Numbered from the stretch's first letter, positions 41,515 through 52,606 are shown. The stretch is DNA of 64,000 nucleotides from Sphaerisporangium fuscum (GCF_018531465.1 NZ_JAHDTF010000016.1:62001-126000), one strand, 5' to 3'. The notes: a model not told the origin generated them from the sequence alone. Translations and numbers: made by a program.

Positions 41515-44500
41515 GTGAACGTCGCCATCCTCGGCCCGCTGGAGGTCGTGACCGATGACGGCCGCCCGGTGGAGGTGGGCGGTCCGATGGTGCGCGCCCT
41601 GCTCGTCCGGCTCGCGCTCGACGCGCGGCGCCTCGTCACCGTGGATGCCCTCGTCGACGGCCTGTGGGGAGAGTCGCCGCCCGGCGACGCGGGCAACGCG
41701 CTGCAGTCGCTCGTCTCCCGCCTGCGCCGCGCCTTGCGCCTCAGCGGCGAAGGCCCTGTGCTCGGCTCCCGGCAAGGGGGGTACGTCCTCGAGATCGGCG
41801 AGGTCGACGCCCACCGGTTCGAGCGCCTCGCTGCCGAGGGGCGATCCAGGCTGGCCGCCGGCGACCACGGGGGCGCCACCGCTTCCTTGCGTCAGGCGCT
41901 GGCGCTCTGGCGTGGCCCGGCGCTGGCCGACGCCGCCCAGGTGCCGTTCTCAGTCGCTCCCGCCGCGCGCCTGGAGGAGATGAGGCTGTCGGCCATGGAG
42001 GAGAGGTTCGAGGCCGACCTCCTGCTCGGCCGGCACGCCGAGGTCGTCGCCGAGCTGGAGTCCCTGGCCGGCGTCCATCCGCTCCGCGAACGGCTGCGAG
42101 GTCAGCTGATGAGGGCCCTGGCGGGCACCGGGCGCCAGGCCGACGCCCTCGCCACCTACGAGCACACCCGGCGACTTCTCGCCTCGGAGCTGGGCATCGA
42201 GCCGTCCGCGGAGCTCGGCTCCCTCCACCTCGCCGTCCTGCGCGGCGACCCCGCCCTGCTCCCCTCATCCGCCCAGAGCCCCTTGCTCCGCTCGCCAGGA
42301 GTGGGCACGCTCTCCCCGCCGGCTCAGACGACGCGCCACCGGCCACCCACGGCCGAGGCGACCGATCAGGGGCTCGGCACCGGCCGGCGCCCGGCGAGGC
42401 TGCGGCTGCATCTGACGAGCTTCCTCGGCAGAGACACGGAGGTGCGCCAGATCGCGGGCCTGCTCCAGAGCACGAGGCTGGTCACGCTGGTGGGGCCGGG
42501 CGGGGTCGGCAAGACGAGGCTGGCCGAGGAGGTCGTGGCCCGCTCGGCCGAGCTCCTGCCCGAGGGCGTGTGGCGGCGCGACCTCGCGCCGGACGGCGTG
42601 TGGCCGGTCGAGCTCGCCCCGGTGCGCGAGCCGGCCGACGTGCCGGAGGCCGTGCTCACGGCCCTCGGCATCCGCGAGATGGCGCTGCTCGAAACGGGGC
42701 CGGCGCCGGCGGGCGCGATCGACCGGCTGACCGCCGCGCTCGGCGACCTGCGGCTCCTCATCCTGCTCGACAATTGTGAACACGTGATCGATGCCGCTGC
42801 GACGCTGGCCGACAGGTTGACGGCCGCGTGCCCCGGCGTCCGTATCCTCGCCACCAGCCGGGAGCCTCTCGGTGTCCCCGGAGAGACGCTCTGGCCCACC
42901 GCTCCGCTCCGGCTGCCGCCACCATGGCCCCACCCCCCGACGGGTGCGGCACTCTCCGACGATCACCTTCCCGCGGCGCCGTCCCTCTCCTCGGAGGACG
43001 GTCACGGGCTCGCCGGGAGGCTTGCCGGCCCCGCGTCCTCGGGGGACGGTCCGGGGCTTGCGGGGAGGCTTGCCGGCCCCGCCTCCTCGGAGGACGGTCC
43101 GGGGCTTGCGGGGAGGCTTGCCGGCCCCGCCTCCTCCGAGGACGGTCACGGGCTCGCCGGGAGGTTGGTCAGTCCGGCCTCCTTGGAGGAGGGTCACGGG
43201 CTCGTCGGGAGGTTGGTCAGTCCCGCCTCCTCCGAGGACGGCCACGGCCTCGCGAGGGCGCTGGCCAGCCCCGCCGTGCGGTTGTTCGCCGACCGTGCCA
43301 AGGCCGTGCGTCCCGGATTCACGGTCGACGAGACGAACGTGGCCGCCGTGGTGGAGATCTGCCGCCATCTCGACGGGCTTCCCCTCGCGATCGAGCTGGC
43401 CGCGGCTCGTGTGCGTTCCCTCGCGGTGCCTCAGATCGCGGCCCGGCTCGGCGACAGGTTCCGCCTGCTGGCCGCTGGAAGCCGGACGGCTTCGGCCCGG
43501 CACAGAACCTTGAGCGCGGTCATCGAGTGGAGCTGGCGCCTTCTCAGCGAGCCCGAGCAGATCCTCGCCCGCAGGCTCTCGGTGTTCCCCGGCGGCGTGA
43601 CACCCGAATCCGCCGAAGAAGTGTGCGCGGGAGACGGCCTGGCGGCGGCCGAGGTCCTCCACCTGCTCGCCGGTCTGGTCGACAAGTCCCTCCTCGAACC
43701 GGTCCGCGAGCCCGTGGAGGGGCTGTCAGGCCACGAGGTGCTCCACGGGTCGCCCTTCCAGCCGTGGGGTGAGCCCCTGGGGGAGACCGTGCGATACCGC
43801 ATGCTCGAGACCGTGCGGGTGTATGCCGCCGAACGGCTGGCGGAGGCGGGGGAGGCCGACTTCATGAAGTCGCGGCATGCCCGCCACTTCCTGCGCCTCG
43901 CCGAGGAGGCCGAGCCCCGGCTGCGTACGGCCGGGCAGGTGCCCTGGGTCGTACGACTGAGCAGCGAGCACGACAACCTCCTGGCCGCACTGCGCCATGC
44001 CGTCGGCGTTCAGGACGCCGAGACGGCCGTCCGCTTCGCCGCCGCGCTCGCCTGGTTCTGGACCCTGCGGGGTCATCAGGTCGAGAGCACGACGTGGATC
44101 GCCCAGACGCTGGCCTTGCCCGGCGCGACGGCTCCCGCGGCCAGAGCCGTCGCCCGTGCCTTCCACGCCCTGATGACCACGGTCAACGGAGGGCGCGACT
44201 CTGACATCGTCACCCAAGCCGCGCTGATCCGCCGTTCCGACGAGGCCGCGTCCGCCCATCCGGTGATGATCCTTCTCGAATCAGGGGCGGCGATGGTGTC
44301 AGGCGACCACGCGCGGGCGCTGCAGGTGCTCGACCGGGACGCCGGCCACCCCGATCCCTGGGCCAGGGCCGTCGTCCTGCTCATGCGCGCCTTCGTGATG
44401 GAGCAGACCGGCGAGGGGGCGCACGTCGAAGGCCATCTCGCACGGGCTCTGCAGGCCTTCCGCGAGATCGGCGACCGCTGGGGGTTGCTCACGACCCTCA

Positions 44501-45216
44501 GCGCGCTCGCCGAGGCACGTGGTCTGCGTGGTGATCACTCGGGTGCGATCGCCGCGTGCACCGAGGCCATCGACGCGGCCGACGAGCTCAGGGCTCCGGC
44601 CGAGTCGCTCACGGTGCTCATCCGCAGGGGTGTCGAGCGGGGCCGGCACGGCGACCTGGGAGCCGGGCTGGACGAGCTCACCCGGGCGTTGTCGTCGGGG
44701 CGCTGCTTCGGAGAGAACCTCGTCCTCGTGCGCTGCGGACTCGGCGAGCTCACCCGGCGCCGGGGCGACCTGCCCGGCTCCCGCCGCCATTACGAGCTGG
44801 CACTGGCCCACTTCGACGCGCACGCCGAGACCCTTCCCGAACGCCTGCGCGGGCTGATCCTCATCGGCATGGGCTGGACGCAGCTGGCGAGCGGTGACGT
44901 CGAGCGGGCGCGGACGTTCTTCGCCCAGGCGGTCGAACTCGGAGCCCGCGACCCCGACCCTCCAGTGATCGCCGGCGCCGCTGAGGGCACAGCAGCCCTC
45001 ACGATGTCCCGGCCTCCCTCTCCCTCTCCCTCCCGCGCGGCGCTGCTGCTGGGGGTCGCCACGGCGCTGCGAGGCGTCCCCGACCTCGGCCAGCCCGAGG
45101 TCACCGAGCTCACGGCCAAGGTCCGGGTGGCCCTGGGACGGGAGGCGTACCAGCACGCCTACGAACGGGGGGCACGGATGTCCCGAGAGGAGGCGATCGC
45201 CTTCTTACGTTCGTGA
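41515..45216 (+). CDS. BTAD/SARP-type ATPase-TPR transcriptional regulator (AfsR-like)
   Basis: A 1233-residue regulator. Residues 1-95 form an OmpR-type winged helix (MNVAILGPLEVVTDDGRPVEVGG...), 100-245 the bacterial transcriptional activation domain (RLEEMRLSAMEERFEADLLLGRHAEVV), then an AAA-like NB domain with Walker A GPGGVGKTRLA near residue 327 and Walker B LLILLDNCEHV. Residues about 491-587 are six 16-residue tandem repeats (SSEDGHGLAGRLAGPA type). The C-terminal 400 residues are TPR-like helices. The GTG at 41515 is chosen because the family begins there; the frame is open to 40561 through the P450 3' part only as a shadow. The convergent DrrAB-like exporter may be a target. Such proteins usually activate secondary-metabolism or transport genes. 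Confidence 0.88.
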   Translation: MNVAILGPLEVVTDDGRPVEVGGPMVRALLVRLALDARRLVTVDALVDGLWGESPPGDAGNALQSLVSRLRRALRLSGEGPVLGSRQGGYVLEIGEVDAHRFERLAAEGRSRLAAGDHGGATASLRQALALWRGPALADAAQVPFSVAPAARLEEMRLSAMEERFEADLLLGRHAEVVAELESLAGVHPLRERLRGQLMRALAGTGRQADALATYEHTRRLLASELGIEPSAELGSLHLAVLRGDPALLPSSAQSPLLRSPGVGTLSPPAQTTRHRPPTAEATDQGLGTGRRPARLRLHLTSFLGRDTEVRQIAGLLQSTRLVTLVGPGGVGKTRLAEEVVARSAELLPEGVWRRDLAPDGVWPVELAPVREPADVPEAVLTALGIREMALLETGPAPAGAIDRLTAALGDLRLLILLDNCEHVIDAAATLADRLTAACPGVRILATSREPLGVPGETLWPTAPLRLPPPWPHPPTGAALSDDHLPAAPSLSSEDGHGLAGRLAGPASSGDGPGLAGRLAGPASSEDGPGLAGRLAGPASSEDGHGLAGRLVSPASLEEGHGLVGRLVSPASSEDGHGLARALASPAVRLFADRAKAVRPGFTVDETNVAAVVEICRHLDGLPLAIELAAARVRSLAVPQIAARLGDRFRLLAAGSRTASARHRTLSAVIEWSWRLLSEPEQILARRLSVFPGGVTPESAEEVCAGDGLAAAEVLHLLAGLVDKSLLEPVREPVEGLSGHEVLHGSPFQPWGEPLGETVRYRMLETVRVYAAERLAEAGEADFMKSRHARHFLRLAEEAEPRLRTAGQVPWVVRLSSEHDNLLAALRHAVGVQDAETAVRFAAALAWFWTLRGHQVESTTWIAQTLALPGATAPAARAVARAFHALMTTVNGGRDSDIVTQAALIRRSDEAASAHPVMILLESGAAMVSGDHARALQVLDRDAGHPDPWARAVVLLMRAFVMEQTGEGAHVEGHLARALQAFREIGDRWGLLTTLSALAEARGLRGDHSGAIAACTEAIDAADELRAPAESLTVLIRRGVERGRHGDLGAGLDELTRALSSGRCFGENLVLVRCGLGELTRRRGDLPGSRRHYELALAHFDAHAETLPERLRGLILIGMGWTQLASGDVERARTFFAQAVELGARDPDPPVIAGAAEGTAALTMSRPPSPSPSRAALLLGVATALRGVPDLGQPEVTELTAKVRVALGREAYQHAYERGARMSREEAIAFLRS
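42986..43274 (+). repeat. 48-bp coding minisatellite, six copies
   Basis: Six in-frame tandem 48-bp copies encode the 16-residue unit in the BTAD regulator between the ATPase core and the winged-helix/TPR part. Copies 2-4 are nearly identical at DNA level (GGAGGACGGTCCGGGG variants), which implies recent expansion or conversion. Confidence 0.88.
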
Positions 45217-45228
45217 ACCGGGGACGGG

Positions 45229-46062
45229 TCAGGTGTGGCGGATGTAGGCGCGGACGGTGAGCGGGACGAAGATCGCCAGGATGCACGCTCCCCACACCGC
45301 CGTGGCGAGCAGGGGCACGGCGACGGGGCCGCCCAGCATCAGGCCTCGGGCCGCGTCCACGACCTGTGAGACCGGATTGACCCGCACCCACGCGCGCAGC
45401 CATCCCGGCATCGTGCTCGCCTCGGCGAACACGTTGCTGACGATCGTGAGCGGGAACAGCACCACGAAGCCGATGCCCGAGACGCTCTGCGGGTTCTTGA
45501 CGAGCAGCCCCACGAACGCGGGGATCCAGCACAGCGCGAGCGCGAAGGCGAGCACGAGCGCACAGGCGGCCAGCGCGGGCAGAAGGCCGGTCTCGAACCG
45601 GAACCCCAGGAGACCACCGAAGGCGAGAAGCACGACCATCGAGATCATGTACCTCGCGGCGTCCCCGAGCACCGCGCCGACGAGCGGTGCCGAGCGCGCG
45701 ATCGGGAGGCTGCGGAACCGGTCGACGATGCCCTTGGTGATGTCGGTGCTCAACATGACGCCGATGCTCATTGTGGCGAACAACACCTGTTGCACCATGA
45801 GCCCTGGCAGCAGGAACCGCAGGTAGGTGTGCCAGTCTCCGGCGACCGCCCCGCCGAAGACGAACACGAAGAGCACCACGAAGAGAACCGGCTGGATGAC
45901 GACGTCGAGAAGCTGCTCGGGATTGTTGCGGACCTTCAGCAGGCTCCGCCAGGTGAGGGTCAGAGCGTGCCGCGGCCCTGCGCCGAGTCCTCCGGATCGA
46001 CGGCCAGGGGCGGAAGTGACACGGCGCTCGGTCGTAACTATGTCCGGTGTCTGACTGGGCAC
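45229..46062 (-). CDS. ABC-2 type transporter permease (DrrB-like)
   Basis: A 277-residue membrane protein with six membrane segments, of the DrrB/ABC-2 type: RNNPEQLLDVVIQPVLFVVLFVFVFGGAV, FLLPGLMVQQVLFATMSIGVMLSTDITKGIVDRFRSLPIARSAPLVGAVLGD (the permease motif), and NPQSVSGIGFVVLFPLTIVSNVFAEASTMPGWLRAWVRVNPVS. With the ATPase at 46550-47509 it would export a lipophilic compound or drug. The GTG at 46062 has the GAAAGAGA element upstream that is copied in the array behind it. A longer frame to a GTG at 46548 is open through the array but its repeat spacings are not multiples of three. Confidence 0.83.
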   Translation of the reverse strand: MPSQTPDIVTTERRVTSAPGRRSGGLGAGPRHALTLTWRSLLKVRNNPEQLLDVVIQPVLFVVLFVFVFGGAVAGDWHTYLRFLLPGLMVQQVLFATMSIGVMLSTDITKGIVDRFRSLPIARSAPLVGAVLGDAARYMISMVVLLAFGGLLGFRFETGLLPALAACALVLAFALALCWIPAFVGLLVKNPQSVSGIGFVVLFPLTIVSNVFAEASTMPGWLRAWVRVNPVSQVVDAARGLMLGGPVAVPLLATAVWGACILAIFVPLTVRAYIRHT

Positions 46063-46560
46063 GTCAGGTCTCTTTCGGGCTGGGGGTGGCAGGGGTGACT
46101 GGTCGGAGGGAGGGGGTGGCATGGCTGCTTGTAGTGACCTCTGGTGTGTGCCTGGGCGCGTCAGTCTCTTTCCGGGTAGGGGTGGCTGGTTCCGAAGAGG
46201 GGCGTGGTGGCCGCTTGTGCTGATGTCCGGTGTGTTCCTGGGCACGGTAGGTGTCTTTCGGGGCGGGGCGGGGCGGGGCGGGGCGGTGGGGGTGGCTGAT
46301 TGGGGGGACGGGGTGCCGTGTGGCCGATCGTGGTGATGTCCGGTGTGCCTGGGCGCGTCAGGTCTCTTTCGGGCTGAGGGTGATTGGGGCGGTTGGTTTC
46401 GAATAGGGGTGGCCTGGTTGGTTGTCGTGACGTGTGGTGTGTGCCGGGGTACGTCGGATCTCTTTCGGGGGCGGGTGGTTGAGGCGGCTGGTTCCGAGGA
46501 GGGGGGGTGTGGCTGGTTGGGGTGATGTTTGGGGGTGTGGCTGGGCACGTCAGGTTTCTT
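46038..46560. repeat. Six-copy array of the ATPase/permease junction
   Basis: Units begin at 46038, 46135, 46221, 46334, 46428 and 46523 (periods 97, 86, 113, 94, 95). Each carries TGATGTCCGGTGTGT-like sequence, then CCTGGGCACGTCAGG and TCTCTTTCGGGC. On the minus strand this is a ribosome-site-like GAAAGAGA, the ATPase stop-like TGA, the GTG start and the first codons of the permease. The outer copies are the real ATPase stop (46550-46552) and the permease start (46060-46062). Confidence 0.85.
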
Positions 46561-47509
46561 TCGTCGGTTCGGGGGGCGGGGTGGTGCGATGGCCGGTCAG
46601 GGCGAGGAAGACCTCGTCCAGGCTGGGCATCCTCAATGCGAGTTCGCGCACCGTCACGTTCGCCTCCTCCAGGCGCCGCACCAGTGCCGCCAGCAGGCCG
46701 GAGTCCGGCGCCGCCACCGTGAGACGGCCGGAGTCCCGATCCCATTCGGGCACCTGGCCGGTCAGGTCGGTGAGGATGGCGGTGACCACGCCGAGGTCGG
46801 CCTGCTCGGACGGCCGGAGCTCCAGCGTCTGCCCGCCGATCTGTGCCCTGAGGGTGTCCGGGGTGCCGTCGGCCACGACCCTGCCGTGGTCGATCACCGT
46901 GATCTCGTCGGCCAGGTGTTCGGCCTCGTCGAGGTACTGGGTGGTCAGGAGCACGGTCGTCCCTTCGGCGACCATGTCCCGCACCATGGCCCAGACGTCT
47001 CCGCGGCTGCGCGGGTCGAGCCCGGTCGTGGGCTCGTCGAGGTAGAGGACCTCGGGCCGGCCGACGAGGCCGGCGGCGAGGTCGAGACGGCGTCTCATGC
47101 CGCCGGAGTACGTGCCGGCGAGCCTGTCCCCGGGCACGTCGAACCGTTCGAGCAGCTCGCGGGCCCGCTGCCTCGCCCCGGCCCGCGACAGACCGAGCAG
47201 CCGGCCGATGAGGACGAGGTTGTGCGTGCCGCTCATCTCATCGTCGACGGAGGCGTACTGCCCGGTCAGAGCGATGAGGTCCCGTACCCGGGCCGCGTCG
47301 CGCACCGTGTCGTACCCGCCGACCGTGGCGCGTCCCTCGTCGGGCCGCAGCAGGGTCGCGAGAATCCGGACCGCGGTGGTCTTCCCCGCGCCGTTGGGCC
47401 CGAGCAGCCCGAGCACCGTTCCGGCGCGCGCCTCGAAGTCGACGCCCGCCAGCGCGGTCGTACCACCGAATCGTTTGACCAGGCCCTGTACCTGGATGGC
47501 GTATGACAC
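46550..47509 (-). CDS. ABC transporter ATP-binding protein (DrrA-like)
   Basis: A 319-residue ABC ATPase of the DrrA/daunorubicin-resistance type: Walker A LLGPNGAGKTT, Q-loop, signature YSGGMRRRLDLAAGL, Walker B VLYLDEPTTGLD and the H-loop LLTTQYLDEAEHLAD, plus the C-terminal DrrA-type extension ending at ELALRMPSLDEVFLALTGH. The GTG at 47509 has GGGAGG 4 bp upstream. Two palindromes at 47554-47589 lie in its promoter. It is the first gene of an exporter operon, with the permease separated by the junction array. Confidence 0.92.
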   Translation of the reverse strand: MSYAIQVQGLVKRFGGTTALAGVDFEARAGTVLGLLGPNGAGKTTAVRILATLLRPDEGRATVGGYDTVRDAARVRDLIALTGQYASVDDEMSGTHNLVLIGRLLGLSRAGARQRARELLERFDVPGDRLAGTYSGGMRRRLDLAAGLVGRPEVLYLDEPTTGLDPRSRGDVWAMVRDMVAEGTTVLLTTQYLDEAEHLADEITVIDHGRVVADGTPDTLRAQIGGQTLELRPSEQADLGVVTAILTDLTGQVPEWDRDSGRLTVAAPDSGLLAALVRRLEEANVTVRELALRMPSLDEVFLALTGHRTTPPPEPTKET

Positions 47510-47553
47510 CAAGCCTCCCCTGAGTTCGCGGGACAGGCTGTACGGTGCCGCAC

Positions 47554-47589
47554 GCCGCTGTCAGCGGGCGCACAGCCGCTGACAGCGGC
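47554..47589. promoter_or_regulatory. Paired palindromic operator upstream of the ABC exporter
   Basis: CCGCTG-T-CAGCGG at 47555-47567 and CCGCTG-A-CAGCGG at 47576-47588 are two copies of the same palindrome, 21 bp centre to centre (two helical turns), so that the whole also forms 14-bp outer arms. They lie 45-80 bp before the ATPase start, next to a TACAGC box. Typical of a TetR or MarR dimer site. Confidence 0.65.
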
Positions 47590-47631
47590 TCTCAGCGAAG
47601 AGGAGAGGAAAGGAGGGGGCCGGGGGGTTCT

Positions 47632-49779
47632 TCAGCCGGCGACGGGGCGGATCGAGGAGAAGATGGTGTTGATGTCCGGCAGCAGGTCCTTCTTGCTGTC
47701 GGGGACCGACATGTAGACGATGGCCGGCAGGTCGGTGCCGGTGCTCACCGCCGCGACCACGACCGTCGTCTTCGAGTCGCCCGCCATGATCTGGTAGGCC
47801 ACCAGGCGCGCCGGGCGGCCGCCCGCGGACACCCGCTGCTCGGCCGTCTTCGCGATCTTGTTCCCCTGTGGGAAGAACTTGTTGCGCGCGGCGAAGGCCA
47901 CGGCGCTGATCGCGGGGGCGAGATCGTCCGGCTTGGACGCCGAGTACTTGGCGGCGAGGTTCTTCGCCAGCGGCCCGGTCATCACCTGCGCGAACCGCGG
48001 CGTGCCTCCCGAGTCGGTGCCCGCCGCGACGTACTGCCGGGTCGCGAAGCCATAGGTCGCCTGGATGTGCTGGGCGCGCGTGTCGACGCGCCACGGCCCG
48101 CCCAGCTTGGCGATGGTGATGCCGGACGCCTGGTCGGTCAGGGGCCCGACGCGGGGAGAGGCGGTGCCGGGGTACTTCGGGAGCTTGCGCAGCGACTGCG
48201 GCTTGGTCGTACCGGTGCCCGACTTGCCCGAGGACGCCTTCGGCGAACCCTTGCCGGAGCCGCCTTCCGCGCTGGAGGCGCCGGTCTTCTCCACGGAGGT
48301 GGAGCGCAGGGGCCCGGCGAGGAACGCCCACAGCAGGCCCGCCACCAGGGCGACCACCACGGAGACGACGAGCGCGAGCAGCCACACCCGCTTGCCGGAC
48401 GTGGGCTCGTCGCCGTCGTCGCCGATCGCCTCGTAGTTGTCGCCGAAGACGGTGTTCCAGAGCTCCTGCTGCCGTTCCGGCGGCGGGGTCTTGGGGCCGC
48501 TGATCTGACCGGCGGTCACGAACGGCTTGTAGAAGGGGTCGTCCGGGTCGTTGGAGTGCGCGGCGTGCGACGGCGCGCCGGGCTGCTGCGCGTACCCTCC
48601 GCCGGGCCCGTACCCTCCGTCGGGCGCGCCGCCGGGCCCGTGGACTCCGCCGGGCGCGTGCCCGGCGCCGGGCGGCTGGGCCGCGCCGGGCGCGTACGAC
48701 GCCCCGCCGGGCGCGTGTGCCCCGCTCTGCTGATGGGGTGCGGTCCTCGGGTCCGCCTCGGGGCGGGCGTTTCCCCTGGTCTGGGCGGGAGCGGCGTGGG
48801 CGGAGGCGGCGCCGTAGGCGTCCGGCATGCCTTGGAGCTGCTGCGCCAGCATCTCGGGGGTGAGCCCTCCGGGCACCCGGATGGTGGTCTCGGTGCCGGG
48901 CGGGATGTAGGAGGGTGCGGGGGTGGGACCGGCGTCGGCCGCGAAGAACTGTCCCGTCGCGTCGGTCAGGTACGGCGACTGGCCGGTGTCCCGCCCGGAC
49001 GGCCCGGCGGCCGGGGGAGCGTACTCCTCGCGCCCGCCGCGCTGCGGGGCGTACTCCTCGCGCCCGCTCCCGTTGGGGGCGTACGACTGGGGGCCCGTGC
49101 CGGACGGCGTGTACGACTGGGGGCCCGTGCCGGACGGCGTGTACGACTGGGGGCCCGTGCCGGACGGCGTGTACGACTGGGGGCCCGCGCCGGACGGCGT
49201 GTACGACTGGGGGCCCGCGCCGGACGGTGTGGAGGGCTGAGGTCCGGCCCCGGGGGACGTGGAGGAGTGGGGTCCGCTCCCCGTGGGCGTGTAGGACTGC
49301 GGGCCGGTGCCGGAGGGCGTGTACTGCTGCGGGCCCGTTGGGGATGGCGAGTACGCCTGGGGGCCGGTCGGCTGGGGGCCGTAGGGGCCCGCGGAGAACG
49401 AGGACGGGGCGGAGCCGTCAGGTCCGGCGGACGGCGCGCCCTGCCGGGAAGCCTGGCCGCGGGAGGGCGGCGGGTCGAACACCGAGGTCGAGGACGGCTG
49501 CTGGGGAGGCATCTCGGGCCACGCGGGGGGAGCCTCCGGCCATGCCGGGGGGCGCGTGGGCTGGCTGGCGTGCTCAGGAGCCATCGCTGGCGAACCTCCC
49601 GACATCATGCCTGGATTGGGGGTGCTCGGCATGATCTCATGTGAAGCGGGGGTGTCCGCAGCAGAATCGGAGAATGCCCCTCGGAACTGAAGGCCGGTGG
49701 GATCGGTCGGCGGATCCTGCATCGGCAGGCCGGCCTCCGGCAATTCCGGGCCACGCCCCGGCTCATACGAGTTCACCAC
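47632..49779 (-). CDS. Large membrane protein: repetitive cytoplasmic Pro/Gly region, one membrane span, conserved extracytoplasmic domain
   Basis: A 715-residue protein. The N-terminal 460 residues are hydrophilic and repetitive, with ten copies of a ten-residue GTGPQSYTPS unit (about residues 136-240), then the segment DDPFYKPFV and NTVFGDNYEAIGDD just before a single membrane segment (VWLLALVVSVVVALVAGLLWAFLAG, about residues 470-495). The C-terminal 190 residues form an extracytoplasmic domain ending PDSKKDLLPDINTIFSSIRP, related to the domain of the protein at 11392. The GTG at 49779 follows a TACCCT box, suggesting leaderless expression. No enzymatic motif was recognised; an envelope role is inferred. 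Confidence 0.75.
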   Translation of the reverse strand: MVNSYEPGRGPELPEAGLPMQDPPTDPTGLQFRGAFSDSAADTPASHEIMPSTPNPGMMSGGSPAMAPEHASQPTRPPAWPEAPPAWPEMPPQQPSSTSVFDPPPSRGQASRQGAPSAGPDGSAPSSFSAGPYGPQPTGPQAYSPSPTGPQQYTPSGTGPQSYTPTGSGPHSSTSPGAGPQPSTPSGAGPQSYTPSGAGPQSYTPSGTGPQSYTPSGTGPQSYTPSGTGPQSYAPNGSGREEYAPQRGGREEYAPPAAGPSGRDTGQSPYLTDATGQFFAADAGPTPAPSYIPPGTETTIRVPGGLTPEMLAQQLQGMPDAYGAASAHAAPAQTRGNARPEADPRTAPHQQSGAHAPGGASYAPGAAQPPGAGHAPGGVHGPGGAPDGGYGPGGGYAQQPGAPSHAAHSNDPDDPFYKPFVTAGQISGPKTPPPERQQELWNTVFGDNYEAIGDDGDEPTSGKRVWLLALVVSVVVALVAGLLWAFLAGPLRSTSVEKTGASSAEGGSGKGSPKASSGKSGTGTTKPQSLRKLPKYPGTASPRVGPLTDQASGITIAKLGGPWRVDTRAQHIQATYGFATRQYVAAGTDSGGTPRFAQVMTGPLAKNLAAKYSASKPDDLAPAISAVAFAARNKFFPQGNKIAKTAEQRVSAGGRPARLVAYQIMAGDSKTTVVVAAVSTGTDLPAIVYMSVPDSKKDLLPDINTIFSSIRPVAG

Positions 49780-49888
49780 GGCAAAAAGGGTAAACTAAAG
49801 GGACATATGAGGTCACAACGGATCTATCACCATCGTGTGACCGAAGGACCGATTCCCTGAGTCCACCAGGGGTGGCACCAGAACGATA

Positions 49889-49917
49889 TGAAGTCCGTTT
49901 GCTCGCTGCGCTACCCT
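49889..49917 (+). promoter_or_regulatory. Promoter of the leuS leader
   Basis: TGAAGT and TACCCT separated by 17 bp. The start of transcription would coincide with the leader-peptide ATG at 49924, giving a leaderless leader. Confidence 0.55.
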
Positions 49918-49923
49918 TGAGCT

Positions 49924-49971
49924 ATGCGTGGCAGGACCCTGCTCCTTAGCGGGCCGCGTCGACCGAGCTGA
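49924..49971 (+). CDS. leuS leader peptide
   Basis: A 15-codon frame MRGRTLLLSGPRRPS with three consecutive Leu codons (CTG CTC CTT, 49939-49947) and a TGA stop at 49969-49971. It lies 93 bp before leuS and is followed by two alternative hairpins. Stalling at the Leu codons when Leu-tRNA is scarce would decide which hairpin forms. Leader-peptide attenuators have been predicted for leuS in Streptomyces; this copy is read directly from the sequence, the mechanism is inferred. Confidence 0.75.
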   Translation: MRGRTLLLSGPRRPS

Positions 49972-49989
49972 GACACCGGGTCGATGCGG
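49954..49989 (+). promoter_or_regulatory. Leader hairpin 1 (11-bp stem) of the leuS attenuator
   Basis: Arms CCGCGTCGACC (49954-49964) and GGTCGATGCGG (49979-49989), complementary with one G-U pair. The left arm lies within the leader-peptide codons after the Leu run, so a ribosome stalled there would change its folding. Confidence 0.6.
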
Positions 49990-49992
49990 CTG

Positions 49993-50022
49993 CCCCTCGT
50001 GGACACGGGGGGTTTCTTTATT
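49993..50022 (+). terminator. Intrinsic terminator (attenuator) before leuS
   Basis: Arms CCCCTCGT (49993-50000) and ACGGGGGG (50005-50012) around GGAC, followed by TTTCTTTATT. It is the only clear T-run terminator in the window, located between the leader peptide and leuS. Confidence 0.8.
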
Positions 50023-50064
50023 GGTCCGAGCCATCCGCGCTGAGTCAAACCGAGGGACATGACC

Positions 50065-52527
<2,463 letters not shown>

Positions 52528-52606
52528 GCCGCCACGGCCGTACGGGCCCGCCGCACCGGTGGGTCCGTGCCGTGGCGCTCGCATGAGGCGAGAGCCGCGA
52601 AAGCGA

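Noticed and set aside
40561..45216. A 1551-codon frame starting in the P450 gene
   Set aside because: The first 318 codons cover the P450 3' end out of frame and the repeat array; the winged-helix domain starts at the GTG at 41515.
45229..46548. A 439-residue version of the ABC permease through the junction array
   Set aside because: Repeat periods (97, 86, 113, 94, 95) are not multiples of three, so the array is not kept as protein; DrrB-like proteins are about 270-280 residues.
49869..49879. GGGGTGGCACC resembling the T-box antiterminator sequence upstream of leuS
   Set aside because: It lies upstream of the likely leader promoter, and no specifier loop or T-box stem I was found; a leader-peptide attenuator explains the region better.
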